Below are positions 32,035 through 44,012 of a stretch of 64,000 bases of DNA, piece by piece. The notes beneath the pieces are model-generated. The model was not told the DNA's origin. It saw nothing but the letters and a program-made list of their open reading frames with translations, and made no database searches. Each line of letters opens with the position of its first letter. Position 1 is the first letter of the stretch. Location of the stretch: contig NC_091173.1 in the NCBI RefSeq assembly GCF_040958095.1, positions 12,940,000-13,003,999 on the forward strand. The letters are read 5' to 3'. This stretch comes from Procambarus clarkii (Eukaryota > Arthropoda > Malacostraca > Decapoda > Cambaridae). The position numbers were made by a program, and so were the translations under genes.

Positions 32035-32785
32035 TCTGAGTCTTGAACCCTCGGTAGCCCTGCCAGCTCCACCCACCAGAGTCTTGAGCCCTCGGTAGCC
32101 CTGCCAGCTCCACCCACCAGAGTCCTGAGCCCTCGGTAGCCCTGCCAGCTCCACCCACCAGAGTCTTGAGCCCTCGGTAGCCCTGCCAGCTCCACCCACC
32201 AGAGTCCTGAGCCCTCGGTAGCCCTGCCAGCTCCACCCACCAGAGTCCTGAGCCCTCGGTAGCCCTGCCAGCTCCACCCACCAGAGTCCTGAGCCCTCGG
32301 TAGCCCTGCCAGCTCCACCCACCAGAGTCTTGAGCCCTCGGTAGCCCTGCCAGCTCCACCCACCAGAGTCCTGAGCCCTCGGTAGCCCTGCTAGCTCCAC
32401 CCACCAGAGTCCTGAGCCCTCGGTAGCCCTGCCAGCTCCACCCACCAGAGTCCTGAGCCCTCGGTAGCCCTGCCAGCTCCACCCACCAGAGTCCTGAGCC
32501 CTCGGTAGCCCTGCCAGCTCCACCCACCAGAGTCTTGAGCCCTCGGTAGCCCTGCCAGCTCCACCCACCAGAGTCCTGAGCCCTCGGTAGCCCTGCCAGC
32601 TCCACCCACCAGAGTCCTGAGCCCTCGGTAGCCCTGCCAGCTCCACCCACCAGAGTCTTGAGCCCTCGGGAGCCCTGCTAGCTCCACCCACCAGAGTCTT
32701 GAGCCCTCGGTAGCCCTGCCAGCTCCACCCACCAGAGTCTTGAGCCCTCGGTAGCCCTGCCAGCTCCACCCACCAGAGTCTTGCC
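32035..32785. repeat. 41-bp minisatellite, about 18 copies
   Basis: Unit AGTCTTGAGCCCTCGGTAGC + CCTGCCAGCTCCACCCACCAG, with AGTCCTGAG versus AGTCTTGAG as the main variant. Since 41 is not a multiple of three, each frame walks through all three phases, giving a 41-residue peptide repeat with no stops on the minus strand. That open frame is not evidence of a protein. Confidence 0.97.
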
Positions 32786-32886
32786 AGAGAAACTGAAAAC
32801 TGGGAGGTGTTTTGTTTTTCCTCCCAGCATTCATGCGAGGTAATTGATCATTATTTTGCGTGAAGGTAGGTTGTTATATGACGATT

Positions 32887-32940
<54 letters not shown>

Positions 32941-32979
32941 TCTCTCTCTCTCTCCCTCTCCCTCTCTCTCTCTCTCTCT
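32887..32979. repeat. (CT)n microsatellite
   Basis: CT run with TTCC and CCCT interruptions near 32937-32965. Confidence 0.96.
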
Positions 32980-33049
32980 GTTTTATCATTTGTGTCTCTG
33001 TCTCTAGCTGTCTTCGGGGTGTAGCTAGTTTACTTAATTAGATCCAATA

Positions 33050-33960
33050 ATAATGACCCAACAAAGTGGTTAAAGACGAGACTAAAGGAAACTCAGGAAG
33101 AAGGAAGGCTGTATTCAAACGCATTAAGAATAGTGTATGTAGAGCAACAATTTGTTAAATGGAATAACTGCAAAAAGGAAATAAGAAAAGTTAAGATATT
33201 AACTTTTGTCTTGTCCAACGGGCAGGTCAAGACAAATCCTAAAAGGGTGTTTGACATATATATTAAGATAAGATAGGAAGAAGACAGTTCAGGTAACCGA
33301 TACTGATATAGAAATTGTTGTATTTTAAACATGTGATTTGTTTCTGTATTTATAGCATGTGAACAAATCTATAAATGTGGTGAAGAGAACAAGTTAAGTA
33401 GTTTAATGCTTGCCAGAAAGTTATTAAACAGAAAGGTTTAAAACCAACATGTCACAGGACCAAGCGAAGTATTTCCCAAGGTTTTTAAATAATGTGAATA
33501 GCTTAAGGAGTCCCTTGTCTTTCTTATTTTAATAAATTATTACAGTCGAGCAGAGTACCAGAGTGGTGGAAGGCTGCTAATGTGGGGCTCATGTTTAACA
33601 AAGGAGGCAGCTAATTGGATCGAATTATTGGCCAATTACCTTATCGTTTATTGTAGGAAAATGGTTGTAATCGATCGTCATAAACTAAACAGTTATTCAC
33701 AATATGCTTTTACTAGGTACCGTTCCTGTTTAAACATATTATTTTCAGGCTTTATCAGTTCATTTCAAAAAGTCAAAATGGAAATATTTGTAACTTTTAC
33801 AAGTTGACTTTAGTAAAGTTTTTGACACTGACCTCACGTGTGAGAAGCGCCTGGTATTAACTGCAGAAGGGCGTTATCCTAAGTTGGATTTGTTCATGGT
33901 TATCTCTATGTAAACAAAGGGTTGGCTTAAATTAAATGAAGTCCGAGTGGAACTTAACCT
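33050..33960 (+). pseudogene. Decayed LINE reverse transcriptase
   Basis: Fragments of a non-LTR reverse transcriptase in the right order, in several frames with stops between them: CKKEIRKVK and QVKTNPKRVFDIYIK (pre-RT region, ~33165-33275), VPEWWKAANVGLMFNKG (~33558-33605), YSQYAFTRYRSC (~33693-33728), DFSKVFD (~33809-33829) and WICSWLSLCKQRVGLN (~33882-33930). These correspond to the region from before RT motif 1 to just past motif A and its following helix in Jockey/CR1-type elements. No intact frame survives. Confidence 0.75.
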
Positions 33961-34128
33961 CAGCTCACACGTCAACCTCAGCTCACACGTCAACCTCAGC
34001 ACACACGTCAACCTCGGCACACATCAACCTCAACACACATCAACCTCAACACACATCAACCTCAGCACACACATCAACCTCGGCACACATCAACCTCAGC
34101 ACACATCAACCTCAGCTCACATCCAACA
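33955..34128. repeat. CACACATCAACCTCAG minisatellite
   Basis: About ten units of 14-19 bp containing CATCAACCTCA or CGTCAACCTCA. Confidence 0.9.
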
Positions 34129-34265
34129 CCTGTGCCCCCTCTCCTTTCACCGCACACCCTCACTCCCCTACTCCCTTTCCCCTCACGCGACTCCCTCCCC
34201 ACCCCCCTCCCCTCGCCCCAACCCTCTCCCTTCCTCCCCTCCCCCCCACCCCCTCCCCCACCTAG
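34129..34265. other. C-rich tract
   Basis: CCCTCCCC/CCCACCCC words over about 130 bp, G-rich on the minus strand; quadruplex or i-motif potential. Confidence 0.7.
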
Positions 34266-34539
34266 CCATCTGCATGGCCAGAACCTCCCTCACGTAGAGC
34301 ACCATAACTCTACCCGTCTCTTCATGGGGCGTTATCTTGCCCCATTATCCCCCAGGCGATCATGCGGGGGACCCACAGGGAGCTCCCTGCACTCTGTCCG
34401 GGCGGATCCTCAGCCCCAGCACGCCCGTCGCCTCTCATTATGCAATCAATATCTCGTAATATTATCACGAATTCGCGAGAAAAAATTGCCAAAAAATGGG
34501 ATTCTGTGTTAACTGCTGGGTCATGTAGACACCTGCTTG
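34266..34539. other. Unassigned intergenic sequence
   Basis: No gene or repeat family recognised between the C-rich and GGT-rich tracts. Confidence 0.4.
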
Positions 34540-34800
34540 TGAGTGGTGCGGTTGGTGGTGGTGGTGGGGGGGGGGGGTTGGTGGTGGTGTTGGTGGTGGT
34601 GGAGGGCTGGTGGTGGTGGTGGGGGGGGGTTGGTGGTGGTGTTGGTGGTGGGGGGTTGGTGGTGGTGGTGGGGGGGTTGGTGGTGGGGGGGTTGGTGGTG
34701 GTGTTGGTGGTGGGGGTTGGTGGTGGTGGTGGGGGGGTTGGTGGTGGTGTTGGTGGTGGTGGTGGTGGGGGGTTGGTGGAGGGGGGGGGGTTGTGGTAGT
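34540..34800. repeat. GGT-rich minisatellite (GGTTGGTGGTGGTGTT)
   Basis: Imperfect units with runs up to G10, strongly G-rich on the plus strand. Frames read as Gly/Val/Trp or His/Pro repeats. Confidence 0.92.
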
Positions 34801-34909
34801 CTCCACCATGATGGTGAGGGCGGTTACGACTTCGGGTTGTGGTGACATTGACATAAATGGTAGTTATAATGTTGATGATGGTGAGAGGTGATGGTGACGT
34901 TGGTAGGTA

Positions 34910-35225
34910 TCAGTACTGGTGTGTGACAGTTGTACAAGTGTGACCAAGTTACAGGTGTGTGACAGATGTACAAGTGTGGCCAAGTTACAGATGTGTGACA
35001 GCTGAACAAGTGTGGCCAAGCTATAGGTGTGTGGCAGATGTACAAGTGTGGCCAAGTTACAGATGTGTGACAGCTGAACAAGTGTGGCCAAGTTACAGGT
35101 GTGACATGTACAAGTGTGGCCAAGTTACAGGTGTGTGACAGATGTACAGGTGTGGCCAAGTTACAGGTGTGTGACAGATGTACAGGTGTGGCCAAGTTAC
35201 AGGTGTGTGACAGCTATACAAGTGT
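34910..35225. repeat. 36-bp minisatellite, about nine copies
   Basis: Unit CAAGTGTGGCCAAGTTACAG + GTGTGTGACAGATGTA, with alternating ACAGATGTA and ACAGCTGAA variants that suggest a 72-bp higher-order unit in the middle of the array. Confidence 0.93.
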
Positions 35226-35309
35226 GGCCTCGTTTTGCCAGTCATGAAGATACGAATCATTAAGCACTTTCAGTACCGATAAAATGTGCTGGAAAGTACA
35301 AGTTTGTTC

Positions 35310-36655
35310 TTTGTCCCGGTAATCCTTCCGGTGTTTGCCCCGGTAATCCTCGTGGTGTTTGTCCCGGTAATCCTCGTGGTGTTTGTCCCGGTAATCCTCT
35401 CGGTGTTTGTCCCGGTAATCCTCGCTGTTTGTCCCGGTAATCCTCTCGGTGTTTGTCCCGGTAATCCTCCCGGTGTTTGTCCCGGTAATCCTCGTGGTGT
35501 TTGTCCCGGTAATCCTCTCGGTGTTTGTCCCGGTAATCCTCGTGGTGTTTGTCCCGGTAATCCTCTCGGTGTTTGTCCCGGTAATCCTCCCGGTGTTTGT
35601 CCCGGTAATCCTCCCGGTGTTTGTCCCGGTAATCCTCGTGGTGTTTGTCCCGGTAATCCTCTCGGTGTTTGTCCCGGTAATCCTCGTGGTGTTTGTCCCG
35701 GTAATCCTCTCGGTGTTTGTCCCGGTAATCCTCCCGGTGTTTGTCCCGGTAATCCTCGTGGTGTTTGTCCCGGTAATCCTCCCGGTGTTTGTCCCGGTAA
35801 TCCTCGTGGTGTTTGTCCCGGTAATCCTCTCGGTGTTTGTCCCGGTAATCCTCGTGGTGTTTGTCCCGGTAATCCTCTCGGTGTTTGTCCCGGTAATCCT
35901 CGTGGTGTTTGTCCCGGTAATCCTCTCGGTGTTTGTCCCGGTAATCCTCGTGGTGTTTGTCCCGGTAATCCTCTCGGTGTTTGTCCCGGTAATCCTCCCG
36001 GTGTTTGTCCCGGTAATCCTCTCGGTGTTTGTCCCGGTAATCCTCGTGGTGTTTGTCCCGGTAATCCTCTCGGTGTTTGTCCCGGTAATCCTCTCGGTGT
36101 TTGTCCCGGTAATCCTCGTGGTGTTTGTCCCGGTAATCCTCGTGGTGTTTGTCCCGGTAATCCTCGTGGTGTTTGTCCCGGTAATCCTCGTGGTGTTTGT
36201 CCCGGTAATCCTCTCGGTGTTTGTCCCGGTAATCCTCGTGGTGTTTGTCCCGGTAATCCTCTCGGTGTTTGTCCCGGTAATCCTCTCGGTGTTTGTCCCG
36301 GTAATCCTCGTGGTGTTTGTCCCGGTAATCCTCTCGGTGTTTGTCCCGGTAATCCTCGTGGTGTTTGTCCCGGTAATCCTCGTGGTGTTTGTCCCGGTAA
36401 TCCTCGTGGTGTTTGTCCCGGTAATCCTCGTGGTGTTTGTCCCGGTAATCCTCGTGGTGTTTGTCCCGGTAATCCTCGTGGTGTTTGTCCCGGTAATCCT
36501 CGTGGTGTTTGTCCCGGTAATCCTCTCGGTGTTTGTCCCGGTAATCCTCTCGGTGTTTGTCCCGGTAATCCTCGTGGTGTTTGTCCCGGTAATCCTCTCG
36601 GTGTTTGTCCCGGTAATCCTCGTGGTGTTTGTCCCGGTAATCCTCCCGGTGTTTG
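35310..36655. repeat. 24-bp minisatellite, about 56 copies
   Basis: Unit GGTGTTTGTCCCGGTAATCC + TCGT, varying mainly at the last three bases (CGT, CTC, CCC; one unit is shorter near 35420). The unit has no stop in several frames, so 400-490-codon open frames overlap on both strands (VPVILVVF, PGNPRGVC, EDYRDKHH, ITGTNTTR, GLPGQTPR). Simultaneous openness of many frames is the signature of a stop-free satellite, not of a gene. Copies are very alike, so the array is young or homogenised. Confidence 0.96.
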
Positions 36656-36801
36656 CATACATCAGATAAAACTGTCATGGTGAGGTCGGTTGCCTGAAAT
36701 GTTCCATCAGATAACATAAATTTTTGTTTTTGCTTTGCCAAGCAGGTGGTTTTGAACGAAAAGTAAAGGCATCAATCCGTTAGCAGCTTAACTTTAGTGT
36801 T

Positions 36802-36805
<4 letters not shown>

Positions 36806-36891
<86 letters not shown>
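36806..36891. repeat. (TA)n microsatellite
   Basis: TA run at the left edge of PLE-B. Confidence 0.97.
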
Positions 36892-36894
<3 letters not shown>

Positions 36895-37034
36895 TCATTG
36901 AATATGACCGCATATTCTGTATTTATTATTTTCTGGTTTAGGGCTTCTATCCCTCTATTTTCTTAGCATCAGGGCTTAATTGAAATAGGAGTTCTCCAAA
37001 ACTCATTTTCGTACTTTTAAGGTGAAGAAAAGAA

Positions 37035-37631
37035 GTGATTTACTATAGAGTGTATACTAACACAACACCTATACCCCCTATTAGACTATTTTACAGGAAC
37101 TTCTTTTCCACAGCTCATAAAACGGAGGAAAGGGTCCTGAAAGATATTGTTAATAGAAACGTTATCCCTACAGACAAAAATCAGAGGATACAACTGACGA
37201 TTTACTACAAAACCAGAAAAACGGCCAGCCTACTCATGAGAAACTCTCCAGACACAAAACAGAACGCTTTAAAAGAGACTAACGTTGTCTATGCCTTCAA
37301 ATGCCCACTTGGGGACTGTAAGCTCCAAAAAACCCAGTATATAGGCAAGACAACAACATCTCTTTCTAGGCGTTTAACGATGCATAAGCAACAGGGCTCC
37401 ATTAAGGAACATATAATCTCTTCCCACAACCAAACCATCGCCAGAGAAATCCTAGTAAACAACACAGAAATCATCGATAGATACAGCGATAGCAGGCGGC
37501 TTGACGTTTGCGAGGCACTACACATCAAGAAGTCAACACCAGCAATCAACAGCCAATTATTGCACAACTATATTCTACCCACCTCAAGACTCCGCTCCAA
37601 TATAGAAGCATCACGAAATATGGACCAATAG
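37035..37631 (+). CDS. Penelope GIY-YIG endonuclease domain (5'-truncated ORF)
   Basis: A 198-residue open frame with no ATG at its head (it opens at a GTG), the C-terminal remainder of a Penelope-like polyprotein. Residues 1-80 resemble the linker after the reverse transcriptase. The endonuclease spans about 84-175: VVY (84-86, GIY equivalent), Cys90 and Cys95 (KCPLGDC), YIG (102-104), Arg112/113, Glu160 in CEALHIKK (metal-binding position) and Asn172 in AINSQ. All the main family positions are kept. The domain normally nicks DNA for target-primed reverse transcription; without its RT it cannot mobilise itself. The related, more damaged copy is at 29.0-29.5 kb on the other strand. Confidence 0.82.
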   Translation: MIYYRVYTNTTPIPPIRLFYRNFFSTAHKTEERVLKDIVNRNVIPTDKNQRIQLTIYYKTRKTASLLMRNSPDTKQNALKETNVVYAFKCPLGDCKLQKTQYIGKTTTSLSRRLTMHKQQGSIKEHIISSHNQTIAREILVNNTEIIDRYSDSRRLDVCEALHIKKSTPAINSQLLHNYILPTSRLRSNIEASRNMDQ

Positions 37632-37822
37632 GCTTTCTACAAACACTTCTATTCAATACCCATTGTTTGTGTTCTGTCTTGTGTTGATACTTTTAATACC
37701 CTATTAATATCCCCTCTTGTTCTGTCTTGTGTTAATGCCACATCACCCCTCCCACCTCACTCAAATGTAGATATAAAATCGGAGATACGTAAGTTCTATT
37801 CAGTTGTGTATTTGTGAACTAA

Positions 37823-37875
37823 AGTCTTTGAAAATGTAATAAGTTTTACGAAACGCGCCCGTGTCGCGTCAGACT
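37823..37875 (+). ncRNA. Hammerhead-ribozyme-like motif in PLE-B tail
   Basis: AGTCT (37823-37827) pairs with AGACT (37871-37875) as stem I. The core strand TTGAAAA is at 37828-37834; stem II GTAA/TTAC is 37836-37839 with 37846-37849; GAAA is 37850-37853; stem III CGCG/CGCG is 37854-37857 with 37865-37868 around a 7-nt loop; TC is 37869-37870, with the expected cleavage after C37870. Only core positions 3 and 8 deviate from CUGANGA, and they do so as a compatible U-A pair. Hammerheads are established in Penelope-like elements; activity of this variant is unknown. Confidence 0.65.
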
Positions 37876-38036
37876 AGAAATAAAAATGAATTTTGGAGAA
37901 TTAATTTTTGATTTACCTCCAACAGTGAAGCGTAATGTACGAAAGATTGAGAAAATTCGTGTTAGAATTATTAATCTTACTTTTTCGGTCATATTTAATA
38001 ATATATGTCTACAGGAAAGACTGCTACCAAAATATA

Positions 38037-40080
<2,044 letters not shown>

Positions 40081-40084
40081 CTCT

Positions 40085-41720
40085 GATTTGCATAGAGCCT
40101 GGGGAGTGCGACCAATCCCCGGCGAGCAGTGAACTCTGGCCCCGCCCACATATTGTGTGACGCATATGCACACCATCATTCAAATTTTTCACCGCCTCCC
40201 CTCGTCCGCCTGTCGCTTCCCCTCTCGCCTTTAAACCGGTCGGAACGCCTCAAGGAGCGAGCTAACTGGCTGAGGACAGAAAAGACTCCTCCCATCTCTC
40301 CCATCCACAGGAGCTATGCAAATAGCCATGTAAATTTAGTGGAGGAACTGAGTGAAGCCAACTTGTAAACTGATGGTAAAAAACGAGCGAGGAAGGGTGG
40401 CTCGCGCGGTGTTGTGAGGCGGAGGAAGATGGGAGGGGAGTGAGGGAAGGGAGAGGGAAGGGAAGGGAAGGGAAGGGATGAGAAACTCAGTCTGAGAGTG
40501 ACAGAAAAGGAATGGCAGCACAATTGTTAATTTGGACTGTTGGATTTGATCAATTTTATGCATGGTTGACAGATGATTTTCAAGACGCCTCGAAGGACGA
40601 ATAGTTTTCCTTATATCAGGTGTGAAGGAACTATACTGGCCGGTATTGACGGAGGAGGCGTGGGGGGGGGGGGGGCTGCTCCGGGTGAGAGGCGGGGGTC
40701 CACTGTACTGGGGAGTCGGCCCGATGGAATGATTTTTTTAAAGCCGATAGCCAGTTGAGCGCGTGGGCAAGAAAGTCGATCACGGAGTGGTGGGGGGGGG
40801 GGAGGGTGGATATTCAAATAAGACGCGCGCCTGTGACGTGGCAGCTTGTGATTGGCTGGCTTGAGGCTGGCCATAAAGGATTCATGAGGCGTTTGCTTCG
40901 TATTCCTCGGAGCGCCGCCATCAGCCTCCCCGTCCCCGGATCCTCACACTGACTGTGACTTGGGGTGTAAGGTTAGCTCAAGGTGTAGCTTCGAATGAGT
41001 ACCGCGTGAGGAAAGTGTTAGAACAAGTGGACGGGAGGCCAGCAGGTTGTTGTGAGCGGAGCGGGCCGCTGGGGAGGCCCACAGGGGGCCCGGCCCTGGC
41101 CAGATCAAAGGGTTGAGGAGGGGTCGGGAGCGGCGGCCAGCCACGCGCCACCTAACACGCAAATTGGGCTCGAAGTCTGGCGGCGCTGAAGGGGGGCGTA
41201 CACCCCCTCTCTCCCTTCTCGTTTTTCACAATATTTCTTCGGTGTGGTGTTGGGCGGCGCAAGTCTCACGACCCCTCCGTTCTACCGTGGCGTGGAGGGT
41301 GATGTCCGAGTAGCCATTACAGGATTACCAGAGAACAAGAGACAGGCACATAAAACAACACGGGGCGGAAAATGGCCTCCCCCAAGTTTCAAAAGATTTA
41401 GTCTCCCTTTTCTTGCCCAAGTCAGAATTTGTCAGGCAAGGGAGGGAGGAGGAATCGGGTTATATGCAATGAGACCCCAGGACTCTGGCCCGTACATGTA
41501 GGACTCGCAAGGACCAGAGTTACTTGTCACGTCACCCACCTCTCTCCCTCACGAAGAAAAGTGGGCAGACATTACAATTTCAAATTTCTGGACTCTTGTT
41601 AGAACCGAGGCAAGCTTTTTGAAGATACATTTTCCCTATAAAAGCAGCTTTTCAGACCGGTGCCTCGCTCGCCGAATGCTGGATAACGCGACGCGACGGA
41701 ATCTCCAAAAATTGTGAGTG
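40085..41720. promoter_or_regulatory. GC-rich, CpG-containing island; candidate promoter
   Basis: Clearly richer in G+C and CpG than the surroundings, notably at 40640-40810, 40900-41180 and 41680-41760. It contains an octamer-like ATTTGCAT (40086-40093), its inverse ATGCAAAT (40315-40322), an inverted CCAAT-type GATTGGCTGG (about 40850) and several G-runs. This is the only stretch that looks like an animal promoter or first-exon region, but no coding exon could be tied to it and the strand is undetermined. Confidence 0.35.
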
Positions 41721-41879
41721 AAGTTGTGGACCAGGAGGCGGGAGCGGCGGAGCCGGACATTTTCACAAGGATATTCGCCCCGTGTTCCCGATACCTTGCA
41801 TCTTTTTGCTCCCTTTTGTGAGCCAGTCATGCAAAAGGAGAATGTGGGTAGCTGACGTGTATTGTTCGCTCCGGCTCTC

Positions 41880-42380
41880 ATGCACGGGCAAGGCTGAGTG
41901 AGGGGAAGCGGGTGGGGGAAGGAAAGGGAAGCTGGACAAGTAGCGGAATAGTGAGGGGAGGGGAATATGGGCAAAGGGGTGGAGAGAGAGAGAGGTGGCT
42001 GGTGACAGTAAATGTGGAAGAGACTAAGTGAGGAGTACTGGAGGTAGAGGATGAGAGACGAGGTGGAGGAGGAGGAGACGGATATGAAAGGAAGGTGAAG
42101 AAGGAAGATTGAAGGAATCGCTATAAAAAAAAAGTGGGAGGTGAAGGAGGACGGTACAATGGACGGAATATCACAAGGATGCTGCAGGAAGCGGAGATGT
42201 GAAGGATGGGAGAAAGGTTGAAAGTCACTGAGAAAGAGAAACGTTTAAGATGGGGAACAGGATGGATGAGACGATAGATAATGAATGAAAGAAAAGTTTT
42301 AAAACATAAAGCCGGATATGAAGGGGAAATGGCGTTGAAGAACTAAGAGAAGGGATGTTTAAGATATGAAGAAAATTATA
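41880..42380. other. Purine-rich tract
   Basis: Plus strand strongly A+G biased (GGGGAAGG, GAGGAGGAGGAG, AGGAAGGTGAAG). No gene. Confidence 0.65.
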
Positions 42381-43100
42381 ACGCGGGAATACGGAAGTAT
42401 TCTTATTGCAATGGACTGGCAACCGGTTCCCGAGAAGGTGTTAGCACTGAAGCGCGAGTGAGAGGCTTCGGATATAACAAGGTTTAAGGCCTTTCAGCTG
42501 CCGGGACCATTAACACCGCAATCTCATTTATAATTCAACACTACACCTATCTCTGAGTGTATACACATTGACGAAGTGTACAACTGCTAGGCATCTTGAT
42601 GGGTCGAAAAGGGTGAAGAGGCGTGTGACCGCTAGTCTCCAAGATGACCCAAGGTGTCGATATCCTCTCCCCGATGTCGGCGCTCATATAATGAATTTCC
42701 CACCAAGTCTTCAGTAACAGGAGAGTGCCCCATCAAGACGAAACACAGCAGCTGAGACTGATATCCTCAGGGGGAGTAATTCTGAGGTTGTCCGCGAGCC
42801 TCTGAACACGTCTAGGAATTCTTCTCCAAGGTCCCCTGAAACCTCAGTGCTCAAGATCATCATAAATACAGAGAAGCAGTTAGCTCCTAGAAACGTACAA
42901 TTTCCGGCGACCTATCATGAAGGTGTGTTGCACGTGAGGAGAAAAGCGATCAAGTGTTCACACAGGAAAAACACATTTTCTGTCATTACAGTTGAGTGTA
43001 TCAAGTCAACAGCAGCCAAGAGGAATATTGACCAAAGTGATGTCACATCATCACGACTGTAAGTGACCCATGCTGATGATGTTGATGATGTAGTCGTTAA

Positions 43101-43338
43101 TGAGCCATACACTGATGTTATCCATATAGTGACGTGAGCCATACATTGATATTACCCATATAGTGACGTGAGCCATACATTGATATTACCCATATAGTGA
43201 CGTGAGCCATACATTGATGTTATCCATATAGTGACGTGATCCAAACATTGATGTTATCCATATAGTGAGGTGATTCATACATTGATGTTATCCATATAGT
43301 GACGTGAGCCATACATTGATGTTATCCATACAGTGAGC
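43101..43338. repeat. 34-bp minisatellite, seven copies
   Basis: Unit TGAGCCATACATTGATGTTA + TCCATATAGTGACG, with ATATTACCC and GTGATCC/GTGATTC variants. Confidence 0.93.
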
Positions 43339-43420
43339 CTAACCTAATCCTTCGTAACCTAATTCTTCGTAACCAATTCTAATCAAACCTTATCTGTCCT
43401 AACCTAATCTATCCTAACTC
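43335..43420. repeat. Degenerate CCTAA-rich tract
   Basis: Repeated CCTAACCTAAT and CGTAACCTAAT words, compatible with diverged TTAGG-type sequence on the minus strand. Confidence 0.4.
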
Positions 43421-43539
43421 TCACGAAAATAAGAGATATAATGTTGTGTTTTATACATGGTGTGCATAATGTTTGTGACGTCACTGTGAGGTCACAATGT
43501 TCATGCTGGCATAGCGTATTGATCCCGATAGCCATTATG

Positions 43540-43620
43540 GTTAGCAGGGCCTGGTCGAGGACCGGGCCGCGGGGACGTTGAACCCCGAAATCATTGCACG
43601 GTAACCCCAAGGTAAGGTAA
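43540..43620 (+). repeat. Dispersed GC-rich repeat fragment
   Basis: GGGCCTGGTCGAGGACCGGG followed by CCGCGGGGACG and CCCCGAAATCAT. I recognise it as a common decapod interspersed-repeat segment; the parent element is not evident here. Confidence 0.4.
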
Positions 43621-43809
43621 GCGAGATGCTATAGTTCCTTGTATTCGTCTCGCCAGACCCAGGGATGTACATGTTTCGCCGATGTAGTGCAGGCGCCAAC
43701 CTTACCTTTCAGGGGTGTGATTCCATCAACAGTTCGATCCAATCCCTTCCAAGCCAAGCATTGGATCTATACTCTGGAATCATTCATACACTTGCACTTT
43801 CCTGATTGT

Positions 43810-44012
43810 CACTGACATTGTCCAACCACTGACATTGTCCAAACACTGACACTGTCCAACCACTGACATTGTCCAAACACTGACACTGTCCAAACACTGA
43901 CATTGTCCAAACACTGACATTGTCCAAACACTGACATTGTCCAAACACTGACATTGTCCAAACACTGACATTGTCCAAACACTGACATTGTCCAAACACT
44001 GACATTGTCCAG
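43810..44012. repeat. 17-bp minisatellite, about 12 copies
   Basis: Unit ACTGACATTGTCCAAAC, with CAACC and ACACTGT variants at the left end. The minus-strand frame gives a 17-residue stop-free repeat and is not a protein candidate. Confidence 0.95.

Noticed and set aside
31964-32834. Trp/Gly-rich open frames of 110-250 codons
   Set aside because: Phase-cycling translation of a 41-bp minisatellite.
35310-36655. CRISPR-like array
   Set aside because: Units are contiguous 24-bp repeats with no unique spacers, in a eukaryotic context.
35214-36741. 400-490-codon open frames on both strands, including a collagen-like GLPGQTPR repeat
   Set aside because: They translate a stop-free 24-bp satellite; several frames are open at once, and Gly is not at every third residue as collagen requires.
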